Program-made: the position numbers and the translations under genes
In this document: positions 52,048-64,000 of the stretch, in pieces
Position numbering within the stretch: position 1 is the first letter of the stretch
Layout: every line of letters begins with the position of its first letter
Source of the DNA: Parus major
Lineage: Eukaryota; Chordata; Aves; Passeriformes; Paridae
Length of the DNA stretch: 64,000 bases
Direction of reading: 5' to 3'
Assembly (NCBI RefSeq): GCF_001522545.3
Contig: NC_031773.1
Location: 18,176,302-18,240,301, forward strand
Notes under the pieces: model-generated
Told to the model about the DNA's origin: nothing
What the model saw: only the letters and a program-made list of their open reading frames with translations
The model's database searches: none

Positions 52048-55000
52048 AATCTGTTTGTTTGAGGAAAAAAAATGTCACAATCTTTATGTACTTTAGAATA
52101 ATTTCCACTGAAAGTTAACTGAAAGTTTGGAAAAAATTTAGTAGTGCAGGACATAAATGCAGGGGGAAATTTAAGCCACGTATTTTCTTTAATGGGTTTA
52201 AGATTCACAGTTCCAAAGAAAGTGAGGCTTGCATACTGTATCATCCTATTCCTACAAGGAGCTTAATATGGTCAAGGAAAAAAACATTGTCTTTTATATG
52301 GTCAGGAAAAAGTAAAACCTGCTGATCTGGCTATCAGACAAGTTACAAGCAGATAGATTTGACACAAAAAGTACTATTTATCCCTTACTTCTGTTGTAGA
52401 AGTTCAAGTTAACCATAGACTAAACCTGTGTTCAATATTGCAAGCCCAAATCTAGCAGACAGGTCATTGCATACTAAAGGCACTTCTGTGTTTCCGAACA
52501 TTTAGATTAACTAAATCAAGCTGAGAATAACATTTCCTTACATGTATTTTTCTCTTTATGTTGTGCTCAGCCCACAGCCATGGCGTAAGGAATACTTTCC
52601 ATTTTGATTTAGGTTTTCTTAGCCTTTTATGTGTAGTTTAGTTGGTTTATTTATGTAAATTTTTGACTCAACCATGAAAATAAAGTTTTTTCATCACTTC
52701 TGTTCTTATTGTTGATTTTCCTGGACATAAATCTGGTGACAGAGGGTATCCCTTCTACCACACATTTTGGTCAGAAACATGGTTTCCTTGCTTACTTGTT
52801 ACCGTGGACAGTCTTGCACCTCCATCTCAGTTGAAGGACTGTAAGAGGCAATTCACCGGAACCTAAAACTAACCTTAGTTTGGTAAATAAGATTTGCATA
52901 AATAAGATTTGTATATTTTCTATAGAATCCTCATATTTCCCCATTTTTAACTATGTTTTTTTCTGTACAATTTTTTATTTAAAATGCCCCTTTTTTTGTC
53001 TGCTTTTCTTTTCCACCTGCTGTGTTTTCAAGAGGACCAATTCTCTTGAAGGATAAAAGTATACTGTAATAAGGAACCATGGGAGCAAGGCCAAGGTATT
53101 AGACTATCAAATGAAATCTATCTGAGGAGATGCTGAGCTTTTCTTTTTGAAAAGGACTGAGCTTTCTTTTTCATTTTGCAAATGGAACTAATCATCTAAA
53201 ATAGTGCATCTTCATTCCAGTTCAAAGGACTACATTAAAACTCTCCCTAGAATAGTAAAAGTGACTGTTTGCTACATATAGATAGAAATTTGAGCAGCTT
53301 TTAAAAGGAGTTTCTTTCTGAGAGATCTTCACCTTTCTGTGAAGATGGGGGTAGATTAAAAAAGGTGAAAATGTTCAGAGAAAATAAAGGATTTCATTGC
53401 CATGCTGTTAACCCCTGACTCTGCTGAATTGCTGTACCCTGCTCATGGCAAAAACTAAGCTTGTACCAAATTATGAGCAGACAATAAAAGGGAAGATTGT
53501 CTCAGTGCAGGCTGCTAGACCAAAGCATGTGAGTACTTGTGTGTACATCTGTCTATGTTTGTATGGCCTCAATATAGTACTGACTCAAAGGGCAAAGTGC
53601 TGATCCTTATGGTGTACATGTCAGGAACTGGTTTTATAACATGGAGGGGGAGACCACTTCAGGCATTCTCTTGTTTAAAGAGTTCAATAAGCAGATTTTT
53701 CATTTTCATAAGATGAATCGGTATCCTACAAAAAAAGGATGTAAATGCAGACATATCACATTACTGATTAGTTTGTATTTCAGAATATTAATATGGACTG
53801 TAGCAAACACACTGGGTTGTCTCAGTTAGATGCACACTGTGAATACGAATGGTATTTGCCCCAGGATTTAGGCAGGACTTGAAGCTGAACAGCAGAGGAA
53901 TAAATTTATGGCACACAGTAGGACTGCAACGCCTGGAATTCTCCATCAAGAGAAGAATAGTTGGAATAATTTAACTTAAGGAAACTGGGCATGCAACATG
54001 ATCCTGGGGAGCTATGCAATTAATGTTCTGTCTGCCACATTAAAGATTTACCACTGAGATGGTCCATTTGCATACAACATACCCCCAGTGCCAGGAAAAG
54101 CTTCACTTGCTTTCACCACCCAGTACGGCACCAGACAGCAATAGTGAGATGCTGTTTTGATTCAGTTACTGCTCAGCTGTATATCAAACATGTTAGAGAA
54201 ACAGGCCTTGACTTCAACATGTTTGGTTTGGATCAGTGAATTGAGCACTTGCTGAGCTCTGGAATACAAATGATCAACCTATCTGTCTGAGCACTTTCCC
54301 TGTTGGTGCCATCCTCTCGCTGCCTATGGCTAATGCAGTAATATGTATGCAGTGCACAGCATCCTATGTGACTGCCACTTGACAAAATGTGCCAGATCAT
54401 CATTGTCTCCAGACGAGACAGATTTATTATAATTCAATATGTTCCTCGTGAGCACTTTTTTCTGTCTTATGTTACAGTCTGCGTAGCATTCAGAATAATA
54501 ACTACATGCTCTTATGACATTGCAGCACTGAATTCTTGTGGCTGAAAAAATCATTTCCTTGGCACTGACAGAAATTCACCCACAGCAATATCTTCCTGTT
54601 GCTGAAGATTAACCTGGGATTTCCCTGCTCCATCCCAAAATAATAAGTTCATGAATTAAAGCTAAGTAGAGTGATTTTTAATTTTTTTTAATAAAATGTG
54701 TTCAATATTCAAAAACTGGAAAGACAGCTTTGCTGCGTCGCATTGCAGATAAAAGCCCATTGTACAAAAGAGTGAAATTATGAGATTCTGGATGCAGTTT
54801 TGTATGATCTCAAAGTCAAATAAGGCATAGCAAGAATCAAGAAAGGCTGGGCAGGACTAACAGCTGTTCTTGCTAAATTAAAGCTACTCTATATGTTGGG
54901 ACTGTCACCTGATAATAGAAACAGAAGTTTTTACAAGTGGTCCACATAGACTACTCAAAAATGCACAGGTTTCACACTTTCTAAGAGAATGGTGATCTTT

Positions 55001-57986
55001 TACGGTGAATCAGTCATTTCCGTTGACTTTAGATGCCAGGATGACCTTTACAAAGTGGTATGGATAATAACATTGAATATGCAATACTCCAAACATGAAT
55101 ATTGGCACAATTTGGCTCATGAATATTTACCATCAAGACTGCTGCTGACAGCATCTCAGCAGCCCTAATCTGCGGGCTGGCAGTCAGCCAGGTTTCCCAC
55201 TTTTCCCAGACATAAGGAGGAATTTCAGCCCTACTGGCCAGGAGGCAGAAAAGGATCTGGCATCCCAATTCGATTTGCACTCCATCTGTTAAAAAAAAAT
55301 AAATCTCTTGTTAGAGGTAATGATGAAAGTAGAATGTTGAGTATGCACCACACCCAGGATTCCCCTGCAAAGCCTGTTAATGCCATAGAGAGCATTGCAG
55401 CATCAGGCAAAAATGTATTTTACATCCCTTTGAAACTGCCCTAAGGCATCAACTGTACCTTGAACAGATCATTTTGGGTGTGGGTGATCAAACCCCCATG
55501 TGAATATCAGGCCTAGACATTTCTGTCATATGTTCCTGGCTGTCTGACCCTTGGTTTTTGTGCTTCCCTGAGAGTTGTTTCCTGTCTCCACCACAATCAC
55601 CACGCCCTTTCCTCCCAGCCTGGAATCGATGGGAGTGATCCAGACGGATTGCAGTTGGGTCACATCACCTTAGATCTTGGCTCAGGGACAACCAGACCTG
55701 GGCAGCCTCCTCACTCTCTCACAGCTCCTGCTCTTACCCACTTTCTTCTCTCCTTTACCTTTGGTGCTGATAAATAAGCCAGTTACTTCTCCTACTTCAA
55801 TGAATGTGAAGGACAGTTAAGCCAGTCATTAGTTAATAGACTAAGTAGTAATTATTAGTAATTATTAATAATATTCAAATTACTTGTCTCCCTCTGAAGA
55901 TTTTGGGGGAGTTTTTGCAATAACAGAAATAAAATGATGCATGAAGGAAGGTTAACACAGAACAGTGTAAGGGGATGGAAGATGGGATGCTTAAAAAACA
56001 AAAAACCCAAAATCTTGTTTCACTGGTGCTTAAAGGGAAATGTCATTAGCTTAGCCATATACTTCACATTTAAATATTCCTTAGTTTAGTGATTTTACTT
56101 GTATTCTCTTTGTTTTTCAAATTTATATTAAGCCTCTAGTCACAATTGATAATTTCGGTGGTTTGAGAAATTGAATATTTTACTTTTCTCTGTCACTCAT
56201 GATTTTCTTACATGTATAATAATAGACCTTAATTGTTGAAGTCCTTCTGCAATAACCTACTAACAGCATCAAAGGCTGAGTTTATGTTTAAAAGCATCAC
56301 TATTAACATACCTTCATTTGGTTCAGAATACTTGGAAAATTATATTAAGCTTTCTGGTCCTCTGTCTGCTAGTTTTTTCCAAGGTAAGTATGAATTTTGA
56401 AACTTAATTTTTTTTTAAAATGCCTTAAAAACAGTAGATTTACTAACAGAAGGAAAAAAAGGATTACACATAACATAAAGGGCAACATGCAATAACTGAT
56501 TCCTAAAGTACATCTATATTATTTTGAAATAATTGGATGCAACCACTGGATGCAAACACAGCAGCTACTTTCCCTTTTCTGCAGCAGTATCACATTCAGC
56601 ATAATTACTAAATCCTACTGGGTAGCAAGATCTGATTTAAGCTGCCATTGATCTTGCAACAAGCCTTTCTTCAACAGCCACTCCTATTCCTCATTAATCT
56701 TCTTGCTTCTAGTCCTGGTTCAAGTAGCTGGACATTTTCTTGCCTACCCTCAAAGCCTCTCCTGTTAGCTGTGCATCTCTGCTCCCTGCCCCATTAGCTG
56801 GAACTTGGATTTCAGGTTTGTACTATTTTCTTGATTCTGCTGACAGAATTAGTAGAAAGCAAATGGAATATTTAGCATTTTTCTGTCCAACTTTTCATAG
56901 AAAAGACAAAGAAAAAGAAAAAGAAACTTGAAACCTAAAGCCTTTATATATTGCAAAGATTTTTTTTTTTATAGCAAGTCCTTACAGTCTCCTTCCTAAT
57001 TCTGTACCAAATAATCACTTAAATAAGCATGTAATGAAAACAGTGATCACAATGGTCTTACATCACTTATATTTGTCAATTTGCTTTTGTCCTAAGCCAC
57101 CTACAACACCTCAGAATTGCTAAGATCTAAAATGCTTGAATCCCTCAGTATACATTATACAAACCACAGAAAAACTTTCAGCAGAAATGTCACGAGAAAA
57201 TAAGTTACGTTGGACATGCAATAGTTTAATAATGACTCATTTCTATATTTTTCCCCTGAGAATCACCAAATTCTGTTGAAACACAAATGAGTCTCTGAAG
57301 TAAACCCCTGAGGTCAGATATGGTCATATATCATATAACACAAGCACTAATACATTTAAGGGACACACAATGTCATAAAGCTACATAGCTAAGGCACAAA
57401 TAGAGCTCAAAGAACTCTACCACCAGTTCCTGCTTGAGCCACACGTCATATTTCCTACTTTTTTGTAGTTTGCTTGTGCTGATGAATTTCTCCTCCTTAT
57501 CTGTTATTATCTGATATTTGTCTTGATGCTTAAGCAAGTCGGAACTCAGGAGGTTCTTCCAGCCTACACACACACTTGCACTCAGGGCCAGGGTGCTCTG
57601 CAATCCCTCTGAATGGCCTCTCAAACAGGTGGAGACGTTGTGTCAGCTCCAGGACATTTCTCACCACCCCACCCTTGTCTTCAGATCCAGACTGCTCCAC
57701 ATGCTGCACTCAGTGCTCTGCTCTAGCAACAGGACCACTGAAGTTCAGAGGAGGATGACAACTGAAGTATTCAGTGAGAGGACATTTTGTATTAATGTAA
57801 GGATTGCTCTTGCAAACATCCATACAGAGCATTATTTGTCATCTTCTCATTTCTTAGTACAAGTGTCTGCTCAGAGAAGGCACTTGCTGCTCTGCTTTGT
57901 TCTCAAAACACACTAAAGATGTGTGGTCAGCACTTTACCTTGTCTTCTGGTAACAGATGTGGCCCAGACTATAGTCTAGACAGTTT
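52048..57986. other. Unique AT-rich non-coding DNA
   Basis: No gene recognised. Two patches are less AT-rich: about 55490-55760 (pyrimidine-rich, with cctttcctcccagcctgg near 55608) and about 57560-57790 (with overlapping 60- and 107-codon frames that carry no domain). Either might be a decayed mobile element. An imperfect repeat of tgagctttctttttc words lies at 53132-53174. Confidence 0.58.
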
Positions 57987-58038
57987 TTATTGTAAAGTCC
58001 ATATTTTATTGCAAAATCCACTTCTTACTGTAAAATCC
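57987..58038. repeat. 19-bp tandem array, three copies
   Basis: Three diverged copies of a unit beginning ttattgtaaagtcca start at 57987, 58006 and 58025, each 19 bp apart. The last is partial. A chance plus-strand frame at 57919-58272 runs across the array and is not regarded as coding. Confidence 0.85.
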
Positions 58039-61000
58039 TTTTTTATTTTCTTAACAAAAACACAAACACACTATTTCTCTTACCCTCTGTCACAATCCTC
58101 ACCCTCCTCTTTCTTCAACTCAGTGAATATTTTTTCATTACTTTTTTTTAATTTCCCTATGTTTTTTATTAAGATGAAATGGTATTCTCCTAATTCCTCT
58201 TACAAATCAGAAGAGAGATTTAATTTTCATAGGGAGAGATATTGGTGCCCATCAATAGTCTTGAAAAAGTAAACAGGATTTCTATCCCATAGGAAGTGAC
58301 AGTATTTCAAGATCATCTGTTAAAACAAATTCAAGGGAAAAAAAATTATTTCATTTTTAAATTGATGGATGTGAAACATTGTTCTTAACTTCAACATGAA
58401 CATCCAAAGCACTGTTTTGATAGGAAAGAAGAAAACCAACTATATGACAATTTACACTGTTAAAGTAAATTACAGAGTAGATAAATTTCTATTGCTCAGC
58501 CTTGAATCCTTATCTCAAGAAAGCTGTACAATCAGCTGAAGTTCAGAGGAAAGACACTCATGCAGAAGGGTCAAGCACTGAAAAACAAGGACTCTAAGGA
58601 AGGATTTCAGGAGCTAACAGAAAAGAAAAGGTTGAAAGTGATTACTCTGTAGAGATATTTTTCATTCAAAGATAAAAAAAAACAAACTAGCCTGTGACAA
58701 AAAGAAGGACTTTTCAGCCTTGTTGACAAAAGGAAATAACTGGAAGGAAGAGCTGAATAAATTCAACCATGAAAATCTTACCCATAAAGATAGACATTTT
58801 ATTATAGAGACAATGAAAGAAAATGCATCTCCAGGTTTAGAAAACCTCAAGAGAAAAAGTGGTTTTAACAAAAAAATAAAAAAAAATAAAAAAAATGCTA
58901 ATCCGGTTTCTAATATCAATTTTTGTACTGTGTTTTCACTACTCTTGATTGTCTCTATCTCCACTGCCTTCAAGAAAATACAATTTATAACTGAACTGAG
59001 ACAAACATGGTAAGGATTATGGTTCAAACTCAGTCAAATAGGAAAACTCATGAACATTGGTGTTTTTCTCCTGCATCAGAAATTCAATTTATGAAACAAA
59101 AAATCACTGCAGCGCCCCTGCATTTTAGCAGCTTATCAAATGTGTTCTTGTAACTTAGCCATATTCTTACACAGCACAGACTCCCAAGATCTTTCCAGAG
59201 AGCAAGTAGTGTTCAGTTCCTCATATCTTAGGCCCTCAAGCCCTAAAGCAATGTGCTGCCAAGATGGGACCTGATAAGAGAAAATAAACTTCACCTCTTC
59301 TCTTCACCCTTTCCCAAAAAGCAATCATTCTCTCTAAGGTTCTTAAAAGAGGATAAAGAAAGGGAGAGCATATTTCCAACCTTTTGCTCTCAACTAGGTT
59401 TTTGAATTGCAAATATTTCCTAGGAGATGGAAATTCCAATTTCCACTTGGTTTAGTATAAATGCATGCAATGATGTAAGTAATAAAATAATTTATCTATG
59501 AGCAATTGTTTAAAATATACCATGAAAGTTTGATTCCCAGCTTTTAGTTTGACAAGATTGGCAAGACCTTAATATTTTCTGAACACTACATGTCTTCAAG
59601 TCCAAAGGAACTCTGAAAGGAGTTTATATAAATATATTTAATTAAAAGACATCATAATTATCTGCTAGCTAGAAACTTTGTGATGAGTGAATGCAGTGCT
59701 GACCTTTGGCAAATGGCCTGGACATCAACACCTCTTAAGACATGGAGAATATCCAATAAAAGTGGCCCAAACGCTCAAAACTATCTGGAATGGCATTTCC
59801 CTCCAAACAGATCAGATTAAATATTTTTTAGAAACAGGAGGATTCAACCTGAAAAGAAGCATCAAAGTGTGACCATTTGCAATGGGGGATAGAGACCTTT
59901 TACCAGAGTCAGCAGCAGTCAAAACTTGGATTGACACTAGAACAAGCTGCTTCCAGCATCTCAACCTAAGCCTGGAGTAGGCAGAGTTGCTTCTCTGTTG
60001 GACACTCTTCACTGTTTACTGGCTAATTACATTTCATTAGTAGATGAATAACCTGCTTTGATACTGTTTTAATTTAAACAACATCATTTCAGTAGGTTTT
60101 CCTTCCAACAAGACCTAATAAAAATCAAGAAATATTTCTATTCTTCCTATTCACTGAATCTCTCCACAACCTCTGTGTTTAAATCCCACACTTAGAGGGA
60201 TTCCCTTAATTCCATCACTTAACAAGTGCAACACCTGCTGCACTTACCCCTGTTTTAGGTTGAAATATAGTTCAGGTGCTAGACTTTGGAAATGCAGACA
60301 AGGTTGTCTTTAATAATATCCTCATTTGGGTGACAAAAACAAGAAAAAAAAAATGGTAGATTTGGAAAAATAACTCTCCAAACCAAGCAACAAAACATGT
60401 TGGTCAGTCTGGCATCTATTCATCCCTTATACACCTACACTTTAATTCCAGGCTACTTTAGGCTTTATTCGTCTGCCCAGAATGTGTTTCAAGGCATCAT
60501 CGTTAGGCTGTTAGAGAAAATGTTTATTTCTCAGACCCACAGTACCCTTAATTGAAAGAGTTTCTTTGGATTACAAAAAGCTGTACTAAAACTTGCCACT
60601 ATGCATACTTCCTTTAATATCTAAATAATCTAGTTTTCTGTACACATCTCTGTGAGAATGTGCTTATATACTGCCTCAACTTTCAACAAATTCCATTCCA
60701 GCACAAGTAAGGGAAGAAGCAGTTTCATTTAGAGACAGCTTTAAGATATCCTGACATTTTTTGCATCAGATACCTGCTACTAAGATATTATCTAATGAGT
60801 CAGGATGACCTAACCACCAGCTAAGAAGCAGAAGAGAATATATCTATTTTTATCCTCCAAAAGTTCTTCCATTACACTCACCAATCCTCCACAAATTCAA
60901 TGGGGGTCTTTTTTGTAGACAAGCTGCCACTATTAAGTTTTTGTCTAAACTAGGTCTCCTCCTGACTTAAATTGTGTCTCCATATATTTAAGAAAGAAAG

Positions 61001-64000
61001 CTTTAGCTGTACATTAATCTCCTCCCCTTTTCCGGTTCTTAAATAACTACTTCTTATATCTGAAGCTGAACACTGAACATTTCTCAGCCCAGTGAGTCAG
61101 GAACAGCTGCTTAGCATGCCAAAATATAAAAGGAAATATATATTTCATTCATTCAGGTATATTAATATATATATATATATATGAAATATACCTGGCATGA
61201 AGGCTTTCAGAATGGAAAGGATGATCCTACCAAGCCCTGCCAATATCAGGGCCTTTTCTCCACTGTAGCCTTGGGCTGTATTCCCTCCTTTCTAACCCAG
61301 ACAGGAGGAATCTCATAATATAAACCATGGCAGTATGCATCTTGCAATGTGATGACCACAAAACGTATGTCAAGTCCTCACTCGGTTTAGAGCAGTGCTC
61401 TCCTCGTGCTTAGCAGGTCACCTTGTCACAGTAGCTACTGCACTGCCATGACAGATTGTCTTAGAGTACTTATAAATTTATAACAGCACTCTCAGTGGGA
61501 GAAGAATTTCAGGCATTTCTTTTTTAGGTATTCATTGAATTTATTTGTTGTGGGCTACTGATACACAAATTTGTTTTTCATGATTCCTTTTCTCAGACAC
61601 CAACTAGAAAGGGATGGAGAATATTGTGAGTCTTTTACAGAACTTAAAGTAATGGCAAATCCTTGTTGAACTGGGCAAATGTGAAAGAGGGTTGCAGGAG
61701 CTGAAAACACAGCAGTGCTGCAGAGTTAACAGGCACAGAACTTTTGGCAGCACTCACTTATTTGTCCTGTCATCTAACAGTATTCAATTTAGAGAGTCCA
61801 AGATTCTTTACACATAACAGCTTTGAGTGGAAACAAGTATTATTAGGAGACTTTACTGTGAATCAGTTATATGACAGAAGTATTAACCTTTCACCTAGCA
61901 AACTGGAATTCTATTTAATCATGTATTTTATACTGTATGTATGCCCTCTAATGGTAAATAAGAATAATTTCTATTGTTTCAAATGAACCAGTATTCAGCT
62001 ACTTCTTGGCAGCAAATTTTACCACTTTTTCACTCTTTTCTTCTCCAGAATCAGTTACGATGTGGTTGAAGACTTTGAGAGACTTATTCTTACAGCTTGT
62101 GAGGTTTTGTTCCTAATGCAGGACCTGCTGTTGGAAAAGGTCTGAGTTGAATAGAAGCAGTTCTGTATTGCAGTGGAACAGGCTGTGACCTGAGGAACTG
62201 GAATCAAAGGAATCCTTCTAGTAACTCCGTGTCAGTCTGCACTGGGAATAAAACAGCATAGGCTGGGAAATTCAGCATTTCAGCACCAACTGAAACCAAA
62301 ATACTTCTGAGGAACTGGAAGTTCAAAATCACAATATTCTTCTCTTTGTGTGAATTACAGCAAAATTGCTCCATTTGACTTATTTTCTAGTCTAAATTAA
62401 GCTTCAAAGATAAAGCACTGAGGTCAAGTTGGCTATATCTCAACTACAAAAATAATTTTTTTTGTTCTGCTGGTGTTATTACCTTAAAACTGAATATTTA
62501 TGGTTTTATTATATCAGTTTATCATGCCTTTGTAAATGTTTGGAATTTTATTTTTGCAAAGGAATCCTTCCAGCACATTATATGATATTATATCATGGTA
62601 TTAAGAGGGTTTTTTCTTCTTACTCTCCCCAGTATAAAATTATAATTATACTGTATGGGATTCATTTAAGTCCACCCTCAAAGTTCCAAACATCTGTCAT
62701 AATGATAGGGTTATGAATTAAAATATTAATTTAATAACAAATAATCAAATAAATAGAGATAGTACTATAATGGTTAGTAAAAAGTACAAGTAGATTGTGA
62801 ATGGTTTGTCAACCAGTTTTTATTCTGAATTTAGCCACAGAAGGAATGATTCTCAAATAATGCAACCGAGCCTGAATTCATTGTCTCCTGTATAAATTTG
62901 TCACTTTACACATTCTTTAAAAATATTATTCCTCACTTACAAAGATAAACACCATAAATATTCCACCTCTTTGCAACTGTAAACATTTAAGAATTATTTA
63001 TATCATTCAACTGTTTTAAAATTAGATTTTTAGCATTTTAGTGTAGCAGTAGAGCCAATAAATATTTTCAGATGATTTTCACTGGCATTACAGGTCACTG
63101 TCATCCAAGACTTTTTTCTTTTTTTTTTAACATTTTCATCCTTAACATATTTTTACCTTTTAAGAACAGTTTTTCCTCTTTGATAGACGTGTTTGTCACT
63201 TCCTGATGCCCCCTCTATAACAAACTTCCTACAGGACAGAGAGGAGACACGGTAACCTTCTTCTGTGCAAGCTATTGTCCAAACATGAGTTTTCAACACA
63301 AATAGGAGATTAAAAAGTAAATAATTGACTTAGATTTAAATACAGACATTATAAAAACTCCAAACATCAAAAATAATAAAGCACTGGAACAGCCATAGAA
63401 GGTGACAGAAATGTCCAGCATAGGAAGACTACAGAGACAAATACCCCAAAAAAGTAATATCAGTGGGCTTAAATAGCTTTTGAGATAATTCTGTCCTTAC
63501 AATCTTCCTTTTACCTTTTTTCCCTTTCTCCAGGTTAATTTCTTTCCCTATCTTTGTGAATCAGACACTATTTAGTGCACTGTAAAGAAAGTGGAAACAA
63601 AAGGTTGCCTGGGTGGATGGAAGAATAAAATAGATGGAGTGTTGTATGCATATTGCTGGATTTCAGACAATAGACTCTAAACTAGAGGATGTCCCTTAAC
63701 TCCTGCCTCACAAGATTAAGTAATTTAATTTAACTTTGCTTCAAACTTCAGTCTCTAAAGTGACATTATAATAATTTATTTTTACTTTTTCAAGGAAATT
63801 ACATGTTTATATTGATAATTGGAATAAAAAATTATGTTGTATCAACTGGGAATATTTATATTGTTTCACTAACAATGTCATACTATTAGGCATGACAACT
63901 AAATACCATCGTATCTATGCTTTATTGTTATAATCAGATAATTTACAGTTTTGTAAATATGAAATGAATAGTGAGAACTAAAGAATTCTTTAACTCATAA
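58039..64000. other. Unique AT-rich non-coding DNA
   Basis: No gene or repeat family recognised. Opposed frames at 58662-59027 (-, 121 codons) and 58720-59013 (+, 97 codons) overlap and include an A-rich stretch at about 58870-58895. They are low-complexity shadows. An AT-rich palindrome at 61154-61194 is listed separately. The patch at 61200-61450 is less AT-rich and unclassified. Confidence 0.62.
61154..61194. repeat. AT-rich inverted repeat around a (TA)n core
   Basis: Perfect 10-bp arms caggtatatt (61154-61163) and aatatacctg (61185-61194) flank a core of about nine TA units. The 41-bp block is therefore nearly a perfect palindrome and could extrude as a cruciform. (TA)n cores of this kind are prone to length change. 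Confidence 0.9.

Noticed and set aside
57593..57916. 107-codon plus-strand frame in a GC-richer patch
   Set aside because: It overlaps a second frame at 57576-57758, has no recognised domain and no exon structure.
58662..59027. 121-codon minus-strand frame rich in Phe and Leu, looking like a membrane protein
   Set aside because: The hydrophobic run is the reverse reading of an A-rich tract at about 58870-58895, and an opposed 97-codon frame covers the same bases.

Overview
This window looks like a stretch of bird nuclear DNA: a gene desert or the inside of a very large intron. The case for a bird rests on the interspersed repeats. They are mostly 5'-truncated CR1 LINE fragments, with one fragment resembling an avian ERV-L-type LTR element. 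No Alu, L1, B1/B2 or other mammalian repeats were seen. The base composition is strongly AT-rich, and interspersed repeats cover only a few percent of the window, which also fits a bird better than a turtle or crocodile. Species and chromosome cannot be told from the sequence alone.

No protein-coding gene, tRNA, rRNA or CRISPR array can be supported. The longest open frames (about 60-139 codons) are what chance gives in 64 kb of AT-rich DNA. None shows a recognisable domain, and several run through CR1 sequence or low-complexity A/T tracts. No operons or prokaryotic signals are present.

Layout: 1-4149 unique AT-rich DNA; 4150-4332 CR1 3' end (+); 4333-11812 unique, with two RFX X-box-like palindromes; 11813-12620 an unclassified GC-richer islet; 12621-17937 unique, with a 21-bp tandem duplication and a (TAGA)13 microsatellite; 17938-18893 a CR1 (+) split by a second CR1 (-); 18894-27399 mostly unique, with a GC-richer islet at 22441-22830; 27400-27700 the LTR-like relic; 27701-36324 unique, including a motif-rich stretch at 29640-30300; 36325-36573 a CR1 (+) lacking its 3' end; 36574-47257 unique with small tandem duplications; 47258-47345 a probable ancient CR1 relic (-); 47437-51599 unique; 51600-52047 CR1 (-); 52048-64000 unique, with a three-copy 19-bp tandem array and an AT-rich palindrome.

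No new biological system was found. The most useful observations are the nested CR1 insertion (which gives relative ages), the perfect X-box-like palindrome, candidate conserved non-coding stretches, and two unexplained GC-richer islets.
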